NCBI GenBank assembly: GCA_018056705.1
Contig: JAGPFE010000021.1
Location: 1 to 50,261, forward strand
DNA length: 50,261 bases
Origin: Candidatus Hydrogenedentota bacterium
GTDB taxonomy: Bacteria; Hydrogenedentota; Hydrogenedentia; Hydrogenedentales; CAITNO01
Reading direction: 5' to 3'
This document shows positions 42,035 through 50,261 of this stretch, piece after piece. The notes beneath the pieces were generated by a model, which made no database searches, had not been told where the DNA came from, and worked only from the letters and a program-made list of their open reading frames with translations. How positions within the stretch are numbered: the stretch's first letter is position 1; each line of letters opens with the position of its first letter. The translations under genes were made by a program, and so were the position numbers.

Positions 42035-43324
42035 ATGACCAACGCAAAGTTGATACTGGACGGCAAAGAGTACGAGTTCCCAACCTTCGTGGGTACGGAA
42101 AACGAACTGGCCATTGACATCAAGAAACTGCGCGATACCACGGGAGCGGTCACGTATGACCCGGGTTACGGAAATACCGGTTCATGCAAGAGCGCGATCA
42201 CCTATATCGACGGGGAAGCCGGCATCCTGCGATATCGAGGTTACCCCATCGAAGAAATCGCCGGAAAAGTGCCTTATTCGGCTGCCGCGTACCTATTGCT
42301 TTTTGGCGAACTTCCGACCCGGGAAGAATTCCTGCAGTGGCGGGAAGATCTTACGCGAAATAGTTTCATCCATTCAGGACAGGTCAGTTTCCTGGACCAC
42401 TATCCCTCTCACGCCCATCCGATGAACATTCTCGGGTCCATGATCTCGTCCATGTCCTCTTTCTATCCGCATGACTCGGAAGACGAAGAGCACATGCTGC
42501 TCAACGTGAAGCGGCTGATTGGACAAGTCAAGACGATTGCCGCCTTCTCCTACCGGAAATCGGAGGGGTTGCCCTACGTCTACCCGAAAGCAAAGTTCAG
42601 TTACGCGGCCAATTTCTTGCGGATGATGTTCGCCTCGCCCGCGGAAGAATACGAAGTACATCCCTTGATGGAGAAGGCGCTGGACGTTCTACTCACGCTC
42701 CACATGGATCACGAACAGAACTGCAGCACCTCCACGGTGCGCATGGTTTCTAGTTCCGGCGCCAACATCTACGCGTCGGTTTCCTCCGGCGTGAACGCCC
42801 TTTGGGGTAAGTTGCATGGTGGCGCGAACGAAGCCGTGCTGAACATGCTCAAAACGATCCACGACGACAACCGGGATTACAAGAAATACGTGGCCCTCGC
42901 GAAGGACAAAAACAGCAACTTCCGCCTGATGGGCTTCGGCCACCGGGTATACAAGAACTATGATCCGCGGGCCAAGTTATTGCACGCGCTCGTTGAGGAG
43001 ATGTTCACGGAACTGAAGATCTCGGATCCCCTGCTGGATATCGCGCGGCACCTCGAGGAAATCGCCCTGAGCGATCCATACTTCGTCGAACGCAAACTGT
43101 ATCCGAATATCGATTTCTACAGCGGCATCCTGTACCGGGCTCTTGGTATCCCCACCAACATGTTCACCGTCCTGTTTGCCATCGGCCGGATGCCAGGGTG
43201 GATCGCGCATTTCCTGGAAATGCGCCAGGACCCGGACTTGCGCATTCAGCGTCCACGCCAGATCTACACTGGTTATACGCTAAGGCATTACGTGGATAAG
43301 GGGGATTACGGGCCCCAGCCCTGA
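42035..43324 (+). CDS. gltA: Citrate synthase (type II, GltA-like)
   Basis: 429 residues from ATG 42035, which has AAAGGAG 7 nt upstream; the frame is open to 41828 but the extra residues are unlike any citrate synthase. N-terminal beta domain (KLILDGKEYEFP...), as in the NADH-sensitive hexameric enzymes. Catalytic residues in place: H261 (KLHGGANEAV), H303 (GFGHRVYKNYDPRA), D360 (NIDFYSGILYRALG), plus MDHEQNCSTSTVR near 224. Condenses oxaloacetate and acetyl-CoA. Single-gene unit with its own terminator. Confidence 0.97.
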   Translation: MTNAKLILDGKEYEFPTFVGTENELAIDIKKLRDTTGAVTYDPGYGNTGSCKSAITYIDGEAGILRYRGYPIEEIAGKVPYSAAAYLLLFGELPTREEFLQWREDLTRNSFIHSGQVSFLDHYPSHAHPMNILGSMISSMSSFYPHDSEDEEHMLLNVKRLIGQVKTIAAFSYRKSEGLPYVYPKAKFSYAANFLRMMFASPAEEYEVHPLMEKALDVLLTLHMDHEQNCSTSTVRMVSSSGANIYASVSSGVNALWGKLHGGANEAVLNMLKTIHDDNRDYKKYVALAKDKNSNFRLMGFGHRVYKNYDPRAKLLHALVEEMFTELKISDPLLDIARHLEEIALSDPYFVERKLYPNIDFYSGILYRALGIPTNMFTVLFAIGRMPGWIAHFLEMRQDPDLRIQRPRQIYTGYTLRHYVDKGDYGPQP

Positions 43325-43355
43325 CGTATTCCGTTCCTTCCACGCGGGCATGCTT

Positions 43356-43390
43356 GCGGCCGGAACGTCCTTGAGCGTTCCGGCCGCTTT
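43356..43390 (+). terminator. Intrinsic terminator of citrate synthase
   Basis: Perfect 12-bp stem (43356-43367 and 43376-43387, GCGGCCGGAACG), 8-nt loop, then TTT. 31 bp after the gltA stop and 5 bp before the convergent ABC-F stop; may act on both. Confidence 0.85.
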
Positions 43391-43394
43391 CTGA

Positions 43395-45356
43395 TTATCT
43401 CTCTTCTCCTTCCCGCCGAGATTCCAGTTCCATCCAGCGGTCATACAACCGCACGATTTCCTCCCGCAGGGATTCCATTCTCGCCAAGGTTTCCTGAACC
43501 AGCCGGAAATCTCGGGCGTAAAACCCTACTTCCCCGATCAACGTCTCAAGGTCCGCCAGTTCCCGTTCCCGTTCCTCGATCCACCGAGGCAATTGTTCGA
43601 ACTCGCGCTGCTCCGACCATGTCAGTTTCTTTCGACCGGGGACACGCGACTGAGAGGTCTCGGATGTTAACGTTTTCGCCGGGGAAATTTCCTTCGACAT
43701 GTCCCGAGAACCCGATGACATGACGCGCCGTTCCCGCCACAGCAGGTAGTCATCGTAATTACCGGTGACGATACCTATCGTTTCCCCCTCGCCCAGCGAA
43801 AGAATGTGGGTGCTCACGCGGTTCAGAAAATACCGGTCGTGACTGACCACCAGTGCCGCGCCATCAAAAGCCAGTAGCGTCTCTTCCAGCAACCGAAGGG
43901 CATACAGGTCGAGGTCGTTGGTGGGTTCGTCCAGAACCAGCAGGTTGCCCCCCCGCATCAGTTTCCTGGCCAGGCAGATCCGCGCGCGTTCCCCACCGGA
44001 AAGGTTACCCATGGGCATTTCCACGCTACGTCGCTCGAACAGAAACTGTTCCAGGTACGACGGCACGTGCAGCCTGCGGGATCCTACATCGAAAAATTTC
44101 GCGCCGCCACTCACGAAATCCAGGATGGTCTGGGAAGGTTCCACCTCTTCCCGTTGCTGATCGACGTAGAGAAAACGCGCGGAAGCACCGATCAGCACAT
44201 CCCCTTCCCTCGGCTGTTCCAGCCCCATGAGCACGCGCAAAAGGGTGGTTTTCCCTGAACCGTTCGGCCCGACGATTCCAACCCGCATGCCGTTTTCAAC
44301 GCGGAACGAAAAGTGTCGGAACAGCCAGTTTTCTCCCCAGCCATGGCCCACGTCCCGGGCCTCAATCACGTCTTTCCCCAGGCGTTCAGGTGTCGGCAGG
44401 GCAAAAGCATATTCCCGGTGGGCAGGAGGTGGCCCTTCTTCAACCAGGGTTTCCAGTCGCTGGATCCGGGCTTTCTGCTTGGTAGTCCGGGCCTTGGCTC
44501 CCCTTTTGAACCAGGCCAGTTCGCGGCGGATCATGGCCAGGCGGTTCGCTTCCGTCCGAGATCGGGTTTCCTCCACCGCGCTCTTATATTCCAGGAATCG
44601 GGAATATCCGCCGGGGAATGAATAGGCGCGGCCAAACTCCAGTTCCACAATTCGCGTGGCCACGCGATCCAGAAAATACCGGTCGTGTGTCACCAGCACG
44701 CACGCGCCCGTGTAGGATTCCAGCCAGGACTCGATCCAGGCGCTGCTTTCGGTATCAATGTGATTGGTCGGCTCATCAAGCAGGAGTACATTGGGGCTTC
44801 CTGCCAGTTGCGCCGCGAGGTCAACGCGGCGAAGTTCCCCTCCGGAGAGTTCGGCCAGTCGGCGATCCGGATCGGGCAGGCGCAGGGCCGTAACGAATGT
44901 TCTGATCAGCGGTTCCACCCGCCAGCCATCCCGCGCGGTCAACTGGGCTTCCAGTTCGTGGGCCCGATCCTGCAGTTCCCGGTATGCCCAGCAGTCACCC
45001 GGCGTTCCGGCAAGGGTAGCCAGCGTTTCTCGGTACGCTGTTTCCAGGGCCCTGAGGTCGGCCACGGCCGCGTCCAGGGCATCCCGGACGGTCCACTCGG
45101 GATTCAGTTCACACTGCTGCCGCAGGAACCCTACCCGTATACCCCGCGCTCGAACGATCTTTCCCCGGTCAGGCGTGTCATCGCCATACAGCAGGCGCAA
45201 CAGCGTGGACTTTCCGCTACCATTGCGCCCGATCAGCCCGATCCGGTCCCCCTCGTGAACCGTGATGCTGATACCCCCGAGCACTTCCTGCGCGCCATAG
45301 GCTTTGTACACCTCTTCGGTGCTCAGTAACGGGCGGTTGGGAGTGCTGTCACCCAT
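43395..45356 (-). CDS. ABC-F family ATPase (Uup/YdiF-like)
   Basis: 653 residues, two ABC domains in one chain and no membrane segment. Walker A GRNGSGKST and GPNGSGKTT; signatures LSGGELRR and LSGGERAR; Walker B LLLDEPTNHID and LVLDEPTNDLD; between them the charged linker (ELAWFKRGAKARTTKQKARIQRL) that enters the ribosomal E site in this family; C-terminal coiled coil (~570-650) as in Uup. Translation factor class rather than transporter. 33 bp after the alpha/beta-hydrolase gene. Confidence 0.94.
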   Translation of the reverse strand: MGDSTPNRPLLSTEEVYKAYGAQEVLGGISITVHEGDRIGLIGRNGSGKSTLLRLLYGDDTPDRGKIVRARGIRVGFLRQQCELNPEWTVRDALDAAVADLRALETAYRETLATLAGTPGDCWAYRELQDRAHELEAQLTARDGWRVEPLIRTFVTALRLPDPDRRLAELSGGELRRVDLAAQLAGSPNVLLLDEPTNHIDTESSAWIESWLESYTGACVLVTHDRYFLDRVATRIVELEFGRAYSFPGGYSRFLEYKSAVEETRSRTEANRLAMIRRELAWFKRGAKARTTKQKARIQRLETLVEEGPPPAHREYAFALPTPERLGKDVIEARDVGHGWGENWLFRHFSFRVENGMRVGIVGPNGSGKTTLLRVLMGLEQPREGDVLIGASARFLYVDQQREEVEPSQTILDFVSGGAKFFDVGSRRLHVPSYLEQFLFERRSVEMPMGNLSGGERARICLARKLMRGGNLLVLDEPTNDLDLYALRLLEETLLAFDGAALVVSHDRYFLNRVSTHILSLGEGETIGIVTGNYDDYLLWRERRVMSSGSRDMSKEISPAKTLTSETSQSRVPGRKKLTWSEQREFEQLPRWIEERERELADLETLIGEVGFYARDFRLVQETLARMESLREEIVRLYDRWMELESRREGEER

Positions 45357-45389
45357 GCGTCACGCCCCGCGTAACCCGACGGCCCGGCT

Positions 45390-46352
45390 TCAGAGCCAGC
45401 GTTCCAGCCAGTCGTCGGCAGCTTCCCTGGACCCGTGGGTAAAGGGATCGCGCGTGTTGTAGCAGTACTGATCCAGGGCGCCATGGGCCCCCAGTAACTT
45501 GTAAATCCGGTCCGCAAGGCGCACCGCCTTCTGGCAACTTTTCGGATTCGCGTGCAGGGCAGCCGGCGTGATCACCAGCGTCGCGGTGGGCGCGGCAAGG
45601 GCCAGGAAATGCTCCCAGTCAAAGGGGGGCAACGTGCCGTCCGGACGACGCACAGGCCACAAGGGTAGCGGCGGATCGGACGGCCAGAAACCGGGTATCC
45701 TGTCTGTCTCGAACCGGGTAAACCCGCAACTGGCCACGCATACCTGCACCCGATCGTCAAAGGCGGCCAGCATCAACGCGTTGAACCCTCCGAGGCCATG
45801 GCCGACCACCCCGATCCTCCCGGTATCCACCGGCCCGCACTCGGCGAACAGGCCCAAAACCGCCCGGTGATCCTCGAGCATCTTTCCAGCCAGGGTGCGG
45901 TCGGGCGCAGCCGACGCGAAGGCCTGCTCGTTCCAGCCACCCTCACGGCATACCTGCCGGTCACCGGCGCATATCGTGTCCACCGCCAGCGAAACGTAAC
46001 CACTCCGGGCGTAGTGCAACGCGAGATCTAGGTATTTACGGGCATCTATGCCGGCTGGCTCATCTTTGCCCTGGGGTACCCAGTCATGACAGCAGAGAAC
46101 CGCCGGCAGGTCTCTCTTGCCATCAGGCAGAAAGAGCCATCCCAATACCGTTTCTTCACTGGGAAGGATGAACGCGATCTGCTGCCGTCGCACGTTGGAG
46201 GGTAGATCTTCTTCACTGATTACGCGGTAGGAAAGGGTCCGCGGAGGATCGGTTACCGGCCCTAGGCATTCCCGGACCGCCTCTCGCAGTTCAGGCTGAA
46301 TCGCCCGCCATTGGGCAAGCGACTTGATTTTGCTCAAATCGAACGAGGACAT
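45390..46352 (-). CDS. Alpha/beta-hydrolase-fold protein with Gly in place of the nucleophile
   Basis: 320 residues from ATG 46352 (GGAG 8 nt upstream; an in-frame GTG at 46388 has its purine stretch too close). Dienelactone-hydrolase/acetyl-xylan-esterase-like core: VLGWLFLPDG, LPAVLCCHDW, GYVSLAVDTICAGDRQ, RIGVVGHGLGGFNALMLAAF. The nucleophile elbow, normally G-x-S-x-G, reads GHGLGG: residue 186 is Gly (GGC). The usual acid position after strand 7 reads TPAALHANP without an obvious Asp, while a late His is present (FTHGS). Likely a non-catalytic relative, or an enzyme with a displaced nucleophile. Between pflX-like and ABC-F genes on the same strand. Confidence 0.82.
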   Translation of the reverse strand: MSSFDLSKIKSLAQWRAIQPELREAVRECLGPVTDPPRTLSYRVISEEDLPSNVRRQQIAFILPSEETVLGWLFLPDGKRDLPAVLCCHDWVPQGKDEPAGIDARKYLDLALHYARSGYVSLAVDTICAGDRQVCREGGWNEQAFASAAPDRTLAGKMLEDHRAVLGLFAECGPVDTGRIGVVGHGLGGFNALMLAAFDDRVQVCVASCGFTRFETDRIPGFWPSDPPLPLWPVRRPDGTLPPFDWEHFLALAAPTATLVITPAALHANPKSCQKAVRLADRIYKLLGAHGALDQYCYNTRDPFTHGSREAADDWLERWL

Positions 46353-46466
46353 ACCTTGCACTCCACGCCAATACTGATTCCCTGTCACCTACCTCCACGC
46401 ACCGTTGCCAAGGGTTTCAAGTGTATCTGGAACCGGTGCCCGTATCCAAATTATTCAGACCTGAGT

Positions 46467-47489
46467 TCAGCCTTCCAGATCCGTGCCCCGATCAACGCGG
46501 TCCCGGTCGGCAAAAGGTTTATCGCGCCGAAAATCCGGGACGTAATGCGCGCGGCTGGATATATCCTGCACCAGCACGTGCTCGAACCCGAGTTTTTCCG
46601 CGAACTCGACCACGTCATGGTATTCCTTTTCGGAAATGGTCCGCCCCAGTTTAGAATCGCCCGCAGCCCGGTAGTGCGGCGCATACTGGCTCATCAGCCC
46701 CAGGGTACAAGACAGCATGCCTTCATCCGCGAGCCATAGCAGAAATTCGAATGATCCGGCCAGGTATTCCGGCAGCACAAGGTGACGAATAATCATTCCC
46801 CGAACCGCTCGCCCCCGTTCCAAGCGCAACGGTCCAACCTGTCGCCACATCGCCCGGATGGCTCGCCGGGCTACTTCCGGGTAATTGGTCGCCCGGGCAC
46901 AATACCGGGCCGCGTTATCATCCCAGTGCTTGAAGTCGGGCAGCCAAATATCCACAAGACCGTCCAAGTACTGAATTAACGTTTCGCTGTCATATCCGTT
47001 GGTGTTGTATACCACTGGCAGGGAAAGCCCTTTACCGTAAGCGATTCGCAACGCCCTGAGAATTGCCGGTACCCAGTGGGTAGGCGTGACCAGGTTGATG
47101 TTTTCAACTCCGCGATCCTGCAGCCGTAACATGGCATCCGCCAAGACCCCTGGCGTGGTGTTCCGGCCTTCGCGCTCGTGACTGATCTGCCAGTTCTGGC
47201 AGTAAGCGCATAAAAGATTGCAACCTGAAAAAAAGATGGTTCCCGACCCACCCTCCCCAACCAGCATGGGCTCCTCGCCAAAATGGGGTACGGCGGCAGA
47301 CCATCGGACCTGGTTATCGGCGAGTTCCGGGCTGCGACAATATCCCTTCCCCACTCGCCTGTCCACGTCACATTGCCGTCCACACAAACGGCATGGTGAC
47401 ACTAACGCGTCCACGGCCGGCAATACGTTATCTATCAGGCCTATCTTCTGGCAGGCATCCACCCTGACCCTAAAACCTTCTGAGCACAT
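46467..47489 (-). CDS. pflX: Radical SAM Fe-S protein, PflX type (COG1313)
   Basis: 340 residues from ATG 47489; the frame is open to a GTG at 47594, but that site has no ribosome sequence and the added residues look uncharacteristic. N-terminal Cys motif CRLCGRQC (C33, C36, C40) with C51, then PHFGEEPMLVGEGGSGTIFFSGCN, the radical SAM triad C90-x3-C94-x2-C97, and the family block NINLVTPTHWVPAIL and VYNTNGYD. PflX-type proteins resemble glycyl-radical-enzyme activases but have no assigned substrate; no glycyl radical enzyme is in the window. Needs reduced ferredoxin or flavodoxin, consistent with an anaerobic lifestyle. Confidence 0.88.
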   Translation of the reverse strand: MCSEGFRVRVDACQKIGLIDNVLPAVDALVSPCRLCGRQCDVDRRVGKGYCRSPELADNQVRWSAAVPHFGEEPMLVGEGGSGTIFFSGCNLLCAYCQNWQISHEREGRNTTPGVLADAMLRLQDRGVENINLVTPTHWVPAILRALRIAYGKGLSLPVVYNTNGYDSETLIQYLDGLVDIWLPDFKHWDDNAARYCARATNYPEVARRAIRAMWRQVGPLRLERGRAVRGMIIRHLVLPEYLAGSFEFLLWLADEGMLSCTLGLMSQYAPHYRAAGDSKLGRTISEKEYHDVVEFAEKLGFEHVLVQDISSRAHYVPDFRRDKPFADRDRVDRGTDLEG

Positions 47490-47632
47490 GCTTTTCCATC
47501 CGCTTTTTACGCATCCGGAAGTAATGGTAACAAATTTTTTTACTGCTTGTTTCCCTTTCCCCGGACAATAGTTGTCTTCAGGATTACTAAGCACGCGGAC
47601 TTTTTTTTAATCTTGAAAACTAGTATGTTTTT

Positions 47633-47652
47633 ACTTGAACAAGCGATCAAGT
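47633..47652. promoter_or_regulatory. Inverted repeat ACTTGA-N8-TCAAGT over the -35 region
   Basis: Perfect 6-bp arms at 47633-47638 and 47647-47652, 80 bp before the large secreted-protein gene. The left arm covers the -35-like TTGAAC. Candidate operator of a dimeric repressor. Confidence 0.4.
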
Positions 47653-47663
47653 TATGTTAAAGT
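47635..47663 (+). promoter_or_regulatory. Promoter of the large secreted-protein gene
   Basis: TTGAAC (47635-47640), 17-bp spacer, TAAAGT (47658-47663) with TG at the extended -10 position (47655-47656). The best spaced -35/-10 pair in the window. Leader of ~60 nt to the ATG at 47732, which has GGAG 8 nt upstream. The 242-bp gap 47490-47731 is AT-rich and must also hold the pflX promoter, which I cannot place. Confidence 0.55.
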
Positions 47664-47664
47664 A

Positions 47665-47686
47665 AGATCAGACCTTGGATTGATCT
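47665..47686. promoter_or_regulatory. Inverted repeat AGATCA-N10-TGATCT near the predicted start of transcription
   Basis: Perfect 6-bp arms at 47665-47670 and 47681-47686, spanning the expected transcription start. A second candidate operator for the large secreted-protein gene, different in sequence from the one at 47633. Confidence 0.38.
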
Positions 47687-47731
47687 GGCAGGTTCAATGG
47701 AACGGCTTCAAATAAAACCGGAGACACCAAC

Positions 47732-50261
47732 ATGTTAACAAGAAAAAGACAGGTTTTCGGTCTTCAGACCATCGTTGGATATGTCTGTGTGCTGCTGGTC
47801 ACACTGATATTCAGCGGTTTGCCCGCCCTGGCCCACCCGTACCTGCATGGAGACTACTGGACCTCGCTGGAAGCCCTGGCTACGGACATGCCCAATCAGC
47901 TGAACGGGCTCATGCAGCAATACGTGGGGTGTCCCCTGTGGAGCACCAGTTGCAACAGCCAGACCGCCGTGTACCTCTCCGTTGCCGGACAGGATGGCCC
48001 ATACTGGATTGGAGCCGATCATGGCAATAGCGGCGGTCCAAACTGGACATACACGGGAACCGGTGTGCCCGAACAAGCCGAAATGGCCATGCTGGACGCG
48101 ATACTGAACCCCGGGGCTTGCATCGATGGCTTACCCATGACCACGGTCAACGCCATCCGTAACGCGTTTGCCGCCAACCGGGGGGTACCCATGCCGGAAA
48201 TCACCGTGACCAACGTGCGGATCACGGGAAACGTCCATTACATCATTGACGTCGGCGTGGACGAAACGGTAACCATCACCACGGGCGCGCGCAACCAGTT
48301 GTGCGCGAACGCGCCCATCATTGGTCGCACCTGCTTCGATGTGGACGTCCCCCCCATGGAACAACTGCTGGACGACGCTTTCGCGTCGATGGATGAAGCG
48401 ATCCGCAACATGACGGCAGCGTATCACACCATCGGTGACAGCCGAGGGGTAAATTACTGGTACGCGTTCATGGGACGGCTCGGCTTCACGTTTCTCAAGG
48501 AACTTCTGCCCGGCCTGCTGAACAACCTTAAGCAGGACAGTGACGAAATCTATGTGCCTACCTCGGATCCTGGCGAGGCTCTCCGGGCCGTTGTGCTTCT
48601 GGGTTTCGCGGCGGGAGACCTGGTACCTGAAGGCAAGGGCACGGTATCCTGCGCTCCCTGGGGCACTGTCACCGATTTCGATACCGGCACACTGCCCCGG
48701 ATTAATTTCGACGGGGGTTACGTGGACAACGCGCGGGTACGGATTCCCGGAGAGTATGTCTGCGCCGCGATCTCCAACTGGGCGGCCAACTACCTGATGT
48801 CCTCAGGCCGTTACCAGAACCAGACTACCCGTCTGGCCACCGCTGCTTCGGGCCCCAACGGGGGCGACCTGAACGGAGACGGTACCCGTAACCTGGCATC
48901 CTGGCAGGCTTCATCCGGCAGCCTGACCGCCTACCTCGCCCGGGAAAATGCCAAAGCGCCCGCGAATTTTACGCTGACCCAGGACCTGCAAAGTCCCCCC
49001 CTTCCGGTGGGGGCGTCCCAGATCACGTGGACGGTCGGCATCCCCTATCCTAATCTGACTTTTACCTATGATTGGTACATGGGCCAGAACCCGTCCAGCC
49101 TGCAACCGGTCAGCCCACCGGTCAACAACCCAACCCTGACCGCCAACATGACTTCACCCGGTACCTGGTATTTCCAGTGCGTGGTCACCGCGGCGTGTTC
49201 CGGGGCACAGGCTGCCAGTACCATGGCCCAGGTGAACTACATCCCGATTACCTTCACCAAGCAGCCACCCGAACAGACATATGTTCAAGTTGATAATCCT
49301 GAGACCCTGACCGGTCTTGTGGAAGCAAAGGTCTACGACGAATCTCCCGTAACCTACCAGTGGTACCGTAAGGTCAGTGGATCTCCCGATTTCGAACCTT
49401 TTGGACCCGCGACGCCAACTGGTAACCTTACCTTCCCCACGGTAGAACCTACCGACGCGGGATACTACTTCTGCCGGGTAACTTCCACGGTTTATGGACA
49501 TTCCGTTGACAGTAGCCAGATGTTCGTGTTCGTGTCAGGCGCGTCACTGAAAATCTACGACGCCCTGGCTGGCCAAGGCCCCTACCAGGGTGAATTGATC
49601 ATGTCCAGTGGAACCATGAACATCAACACTAACTCGGCAACCATGGACGTGAATGGCACCACGTACTTTGGCGAGATCAACTCGGGCGTTTGCGTCTTCC
49701 GGTTCCAGTTCGTGTCGGTAAACGGCGGGGTGTGTAACGTTACCGGATCCCGTCCGCTTTCGATTACGTCCGCCAGCGATCTTCGATGGTCGATTCCAAT
49801 CGGCGTGGTTCCCGGTACCCTTGGCGGCGGTACTGGAGGTCAAGGTGGCGCCAAAGCCCCCATTCCCGGAAGTGGCGGCGAAGGACAAACCGCCTATGGT
49901 GGCGGCGGTAGCCGTGGTTATTTCGGCGGGAAAGGTATCGATAACACCGACCCGGACGGCAAAAACGGCACGGCCGGCGGAAGTGGTGGACCAGGCGCGA
50001 GCGGACAGGACGGCACTCCCGGATATGACGGATCAGACGGCCAGGCTGGCACGCTGGGATACGGCAGCAAAGGCTGGGCGGGCACAGGAGGATCCAAGGG
50101 CACAGGAGGACAACGAGGCTTTGGAGGTGGCCCAGGCGCGGCCGGCCAGGCAGGCGTGGGGGGAGCAGGAACTGCCCGGGCTCAAAACGCCAACACGTAC
50201 AAGGGCTGGGATGGCGGCAGCGCGACCCCGGGAGGAAACGGGGGAAGCGGGACGCCAGGTG
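47732..50261 (+). CDS. Large secreted surface protein, Ig-like and Gly-rich/collagen-like, 3' end outside the window
   Basis: 843 codons without a stop, running off the window. Sec signal peptide: MLTRKRQV, hydrophobic core VGYVCVLLVTLIFSGL, cleavage after PALA (residue 34). Residues ~35-375: a domain with scattered cysteines that I do not recognise (HPYLHGDYWTSLEALATDM...). Residue ~377: NGGDLNGDGTRNLASWQAS, a dockerin-like or EF-hand-like calcium loop. Then two Ig-like domains with the typical central Trp and terminal Tyr-x-Cys: FTYDWYMGQ...TWYFQCVV (~444-491) and VTYQWYRK...AGYYFCRV (~539-600). A beta domain follows (~610-690), then a Gly-rich tail. Ribosome site GGAG at 8 nt. Probably exported and attached to, or forming part of, the cell surface or matrix; function unknown. 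Confidence 0.88.
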   Translation, partial: MLTRKRQVFGLQTIVGYVCVLLVTLIFSGLPALAHPYLHGDYWTSLEALATDMPNQLNGLMQQYVGCPLWSTSCNSQTAVYLSVAGQDGPYWIGADHGNSGGPNWTYTGTGVPEQAEMAMLDAILNPGACIDGLPMTTVNAIRNAFAANRGVPMPEITVTNVRITGNVHYIIDVGVDETVTITTGARNQLCANAPIIGRTCFDVDVPPMEQLLDDAFASMDEAIRNMTAAYHTIGDSRGVNYWYAFMGRLGFTFLKELLPGLLNNLKQDSDEIYVPTSDPGEALRAVVLLGFAAGDLVPEGKGTVSCAPWGTVTDFDTGTLPRINFDGGYVDNARVRIPGEYVCAAISNWAANYLMSSGRYQNQTTRLATAASGPNGGDLNGDGTRNLASWQASSGSLTAYLARENAKAPANFTLTQDLQSPPLPVGASQITWTVGIPYPNLTFTYDWYMGQNPSSLQPVSPPVNNPTLTANMTSPGTWYFQCVVTAACSGAQAASTMAQVNYIPITFTKQPPEQTYVQVDNPETLTGLVEAKVYDESPVTYQWYRKVSGSPDFEPFGPATPTGNLTFPTVEPTDAGYYFCRVTSTVYGHSVDSSQMFVFVSGASLKIYDALAGQGPYQGELIMSSGTMNINTNSATMDVNGTTYFGEINSGVCVFRFQFVSVNGGVCNVTGSRPLSITSASDLRWSIPIGVVPGTLGGGTGGQGGAKAPIPGSGGEGQTAYGGGGSRGYFGGKGIDNTDPDGKNGTAGGSGGPGASGQDGTPGYDGSDGQAGTLGYGSKGWAGTGGSKGTGGQRGFGGGPGAAGQAGVGGAGTARAQNANTYKGWDGGSATPGGNGGSGTPG
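49814..50261 (+). repeat. Gly-rich low-complexity coding region with a 12-triplet Gly-X-Y run
   Basis: Residues 695-843 of the surface protein are dominated by Gly with Ser, Ala, Thr, Asp and Pro. Between 49958 and 50065 the reading frame gives twelve consecutive Gly-X-Y triplets (GKN GTA GGS GGP GAS and on to GYG). Before and after, the spacing breaks into GGxG patterns. No exact DNA tandem repeat; the regularity is at protein level. Confidence 0.75.

Noticed and set aside
49814..50261. Gly-rich region as a CRISPR array or DNA tandem repeat
   Set aside because: No identical repeat units or regular spacers; the regularity is only in Gly codons of an open reading frame.
1..50261. Search for tRNA, rRNA, IS elements, attachment sites, riboswitches
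   Set aside because: No cloverleaf, rRNA-like stretch, transposase or integrase protein, or recognisable riboswitch was found by eye. Short or divergent RNAs could be missed without a covariance search.

Overview
The window is GC-rich, densely coded DNA (roughly 60% GC by eye) with no rRNA, tRNA, CRISPR array, insertion sequence or phage gene that I can recognise. Lipoprotein signal peptides, tandem RND pumps and long Sec-secreted proteins point to a diderm bacterium. HdrABC-type genes suggest anaerobic redox metabolism. Secreted clan GH-A and GH123-like hydrolases, a GH4 enzyme, a ceramidase-like protein, a Gfo/Idh oxidoreductase, an L-fucose isomerase-like protein, a kinase fused to an FGE-fold domain and a DUF2723 protein are the sort of set seen in uncultured PVC-like or neighbouring heterotrophs (for example Planctomycetes, Hydrogenedentota or Sumerlaeota). 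That placement is inference from gene content, not a phylogeny.

Layout. 1-4198 (+): operon of two tandem HdrA-like flavoproteins (the first cut by the window edge), a small winged-helix protein, HdrC and HdrB, with ATGA overlaps. 4213-13002: two large secreted glycoside hydrolase-like proteins transcribed divergently from a 123-bp region; the right-hand one is followed by an ABC-2-like permease and YjbQ. 13073-13537 (-): a YtrA-type GntR regulator with a 7-bp inverted repeat upstream of it. 13755-17983 (+): a PHP-like lipoprotein with altered metal ligands, and ComEC. 18153-27298 (+): RND adaptor, two RND pumps, and Lgt. 27387-30709 (+): zinc-ribbon/kinase/FGE-fold fusion and a GT2 glycosyltransferase. 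30764-33283 (-): Gfo/Idh oxidoreductase and sugar-isomerase-like pair. 33414-35123 (+): a coiled-coil protein I cannot assign, with a RelE/ParE-like-looking C-terminus. 35099-41827 (-): ceramidase-like protein, GH4, Der, PlsY, DUF2723. 42035-43324 (+): citrate synthase with a clear terminator. 43395-47489 (-): PflX-type radical SAM protein, an alpha/beta-hydrolase lacking its nucleophile, and an ABC-F ATPase. 47732-end (+): start of a very large secreted protein with Ig-like domains and a Gly-rich, partly collagen-like tail, still open at the window edge.

How it fits together. The main themes are flavin-based electron transfer (Hdr), glycan and glycoconjugate turnover, and envelope work (RND export, lipoprotein maturation, phospholipid synthesis, glycosyl transfer, surface protein). 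Perfect TATAAT hexamers recur in many of the intergenic gaps and are the best promoter evidence in the window. No gene-free stretch exceeds about 250 bases. The best candidates for something undescribed are the orphan coiled-coil protein (33414-35123), the double-HdrA operon with its embedded winged-helix gene, the 14-TM RND variant, and the terminal Ig/collagen-like surface protein.
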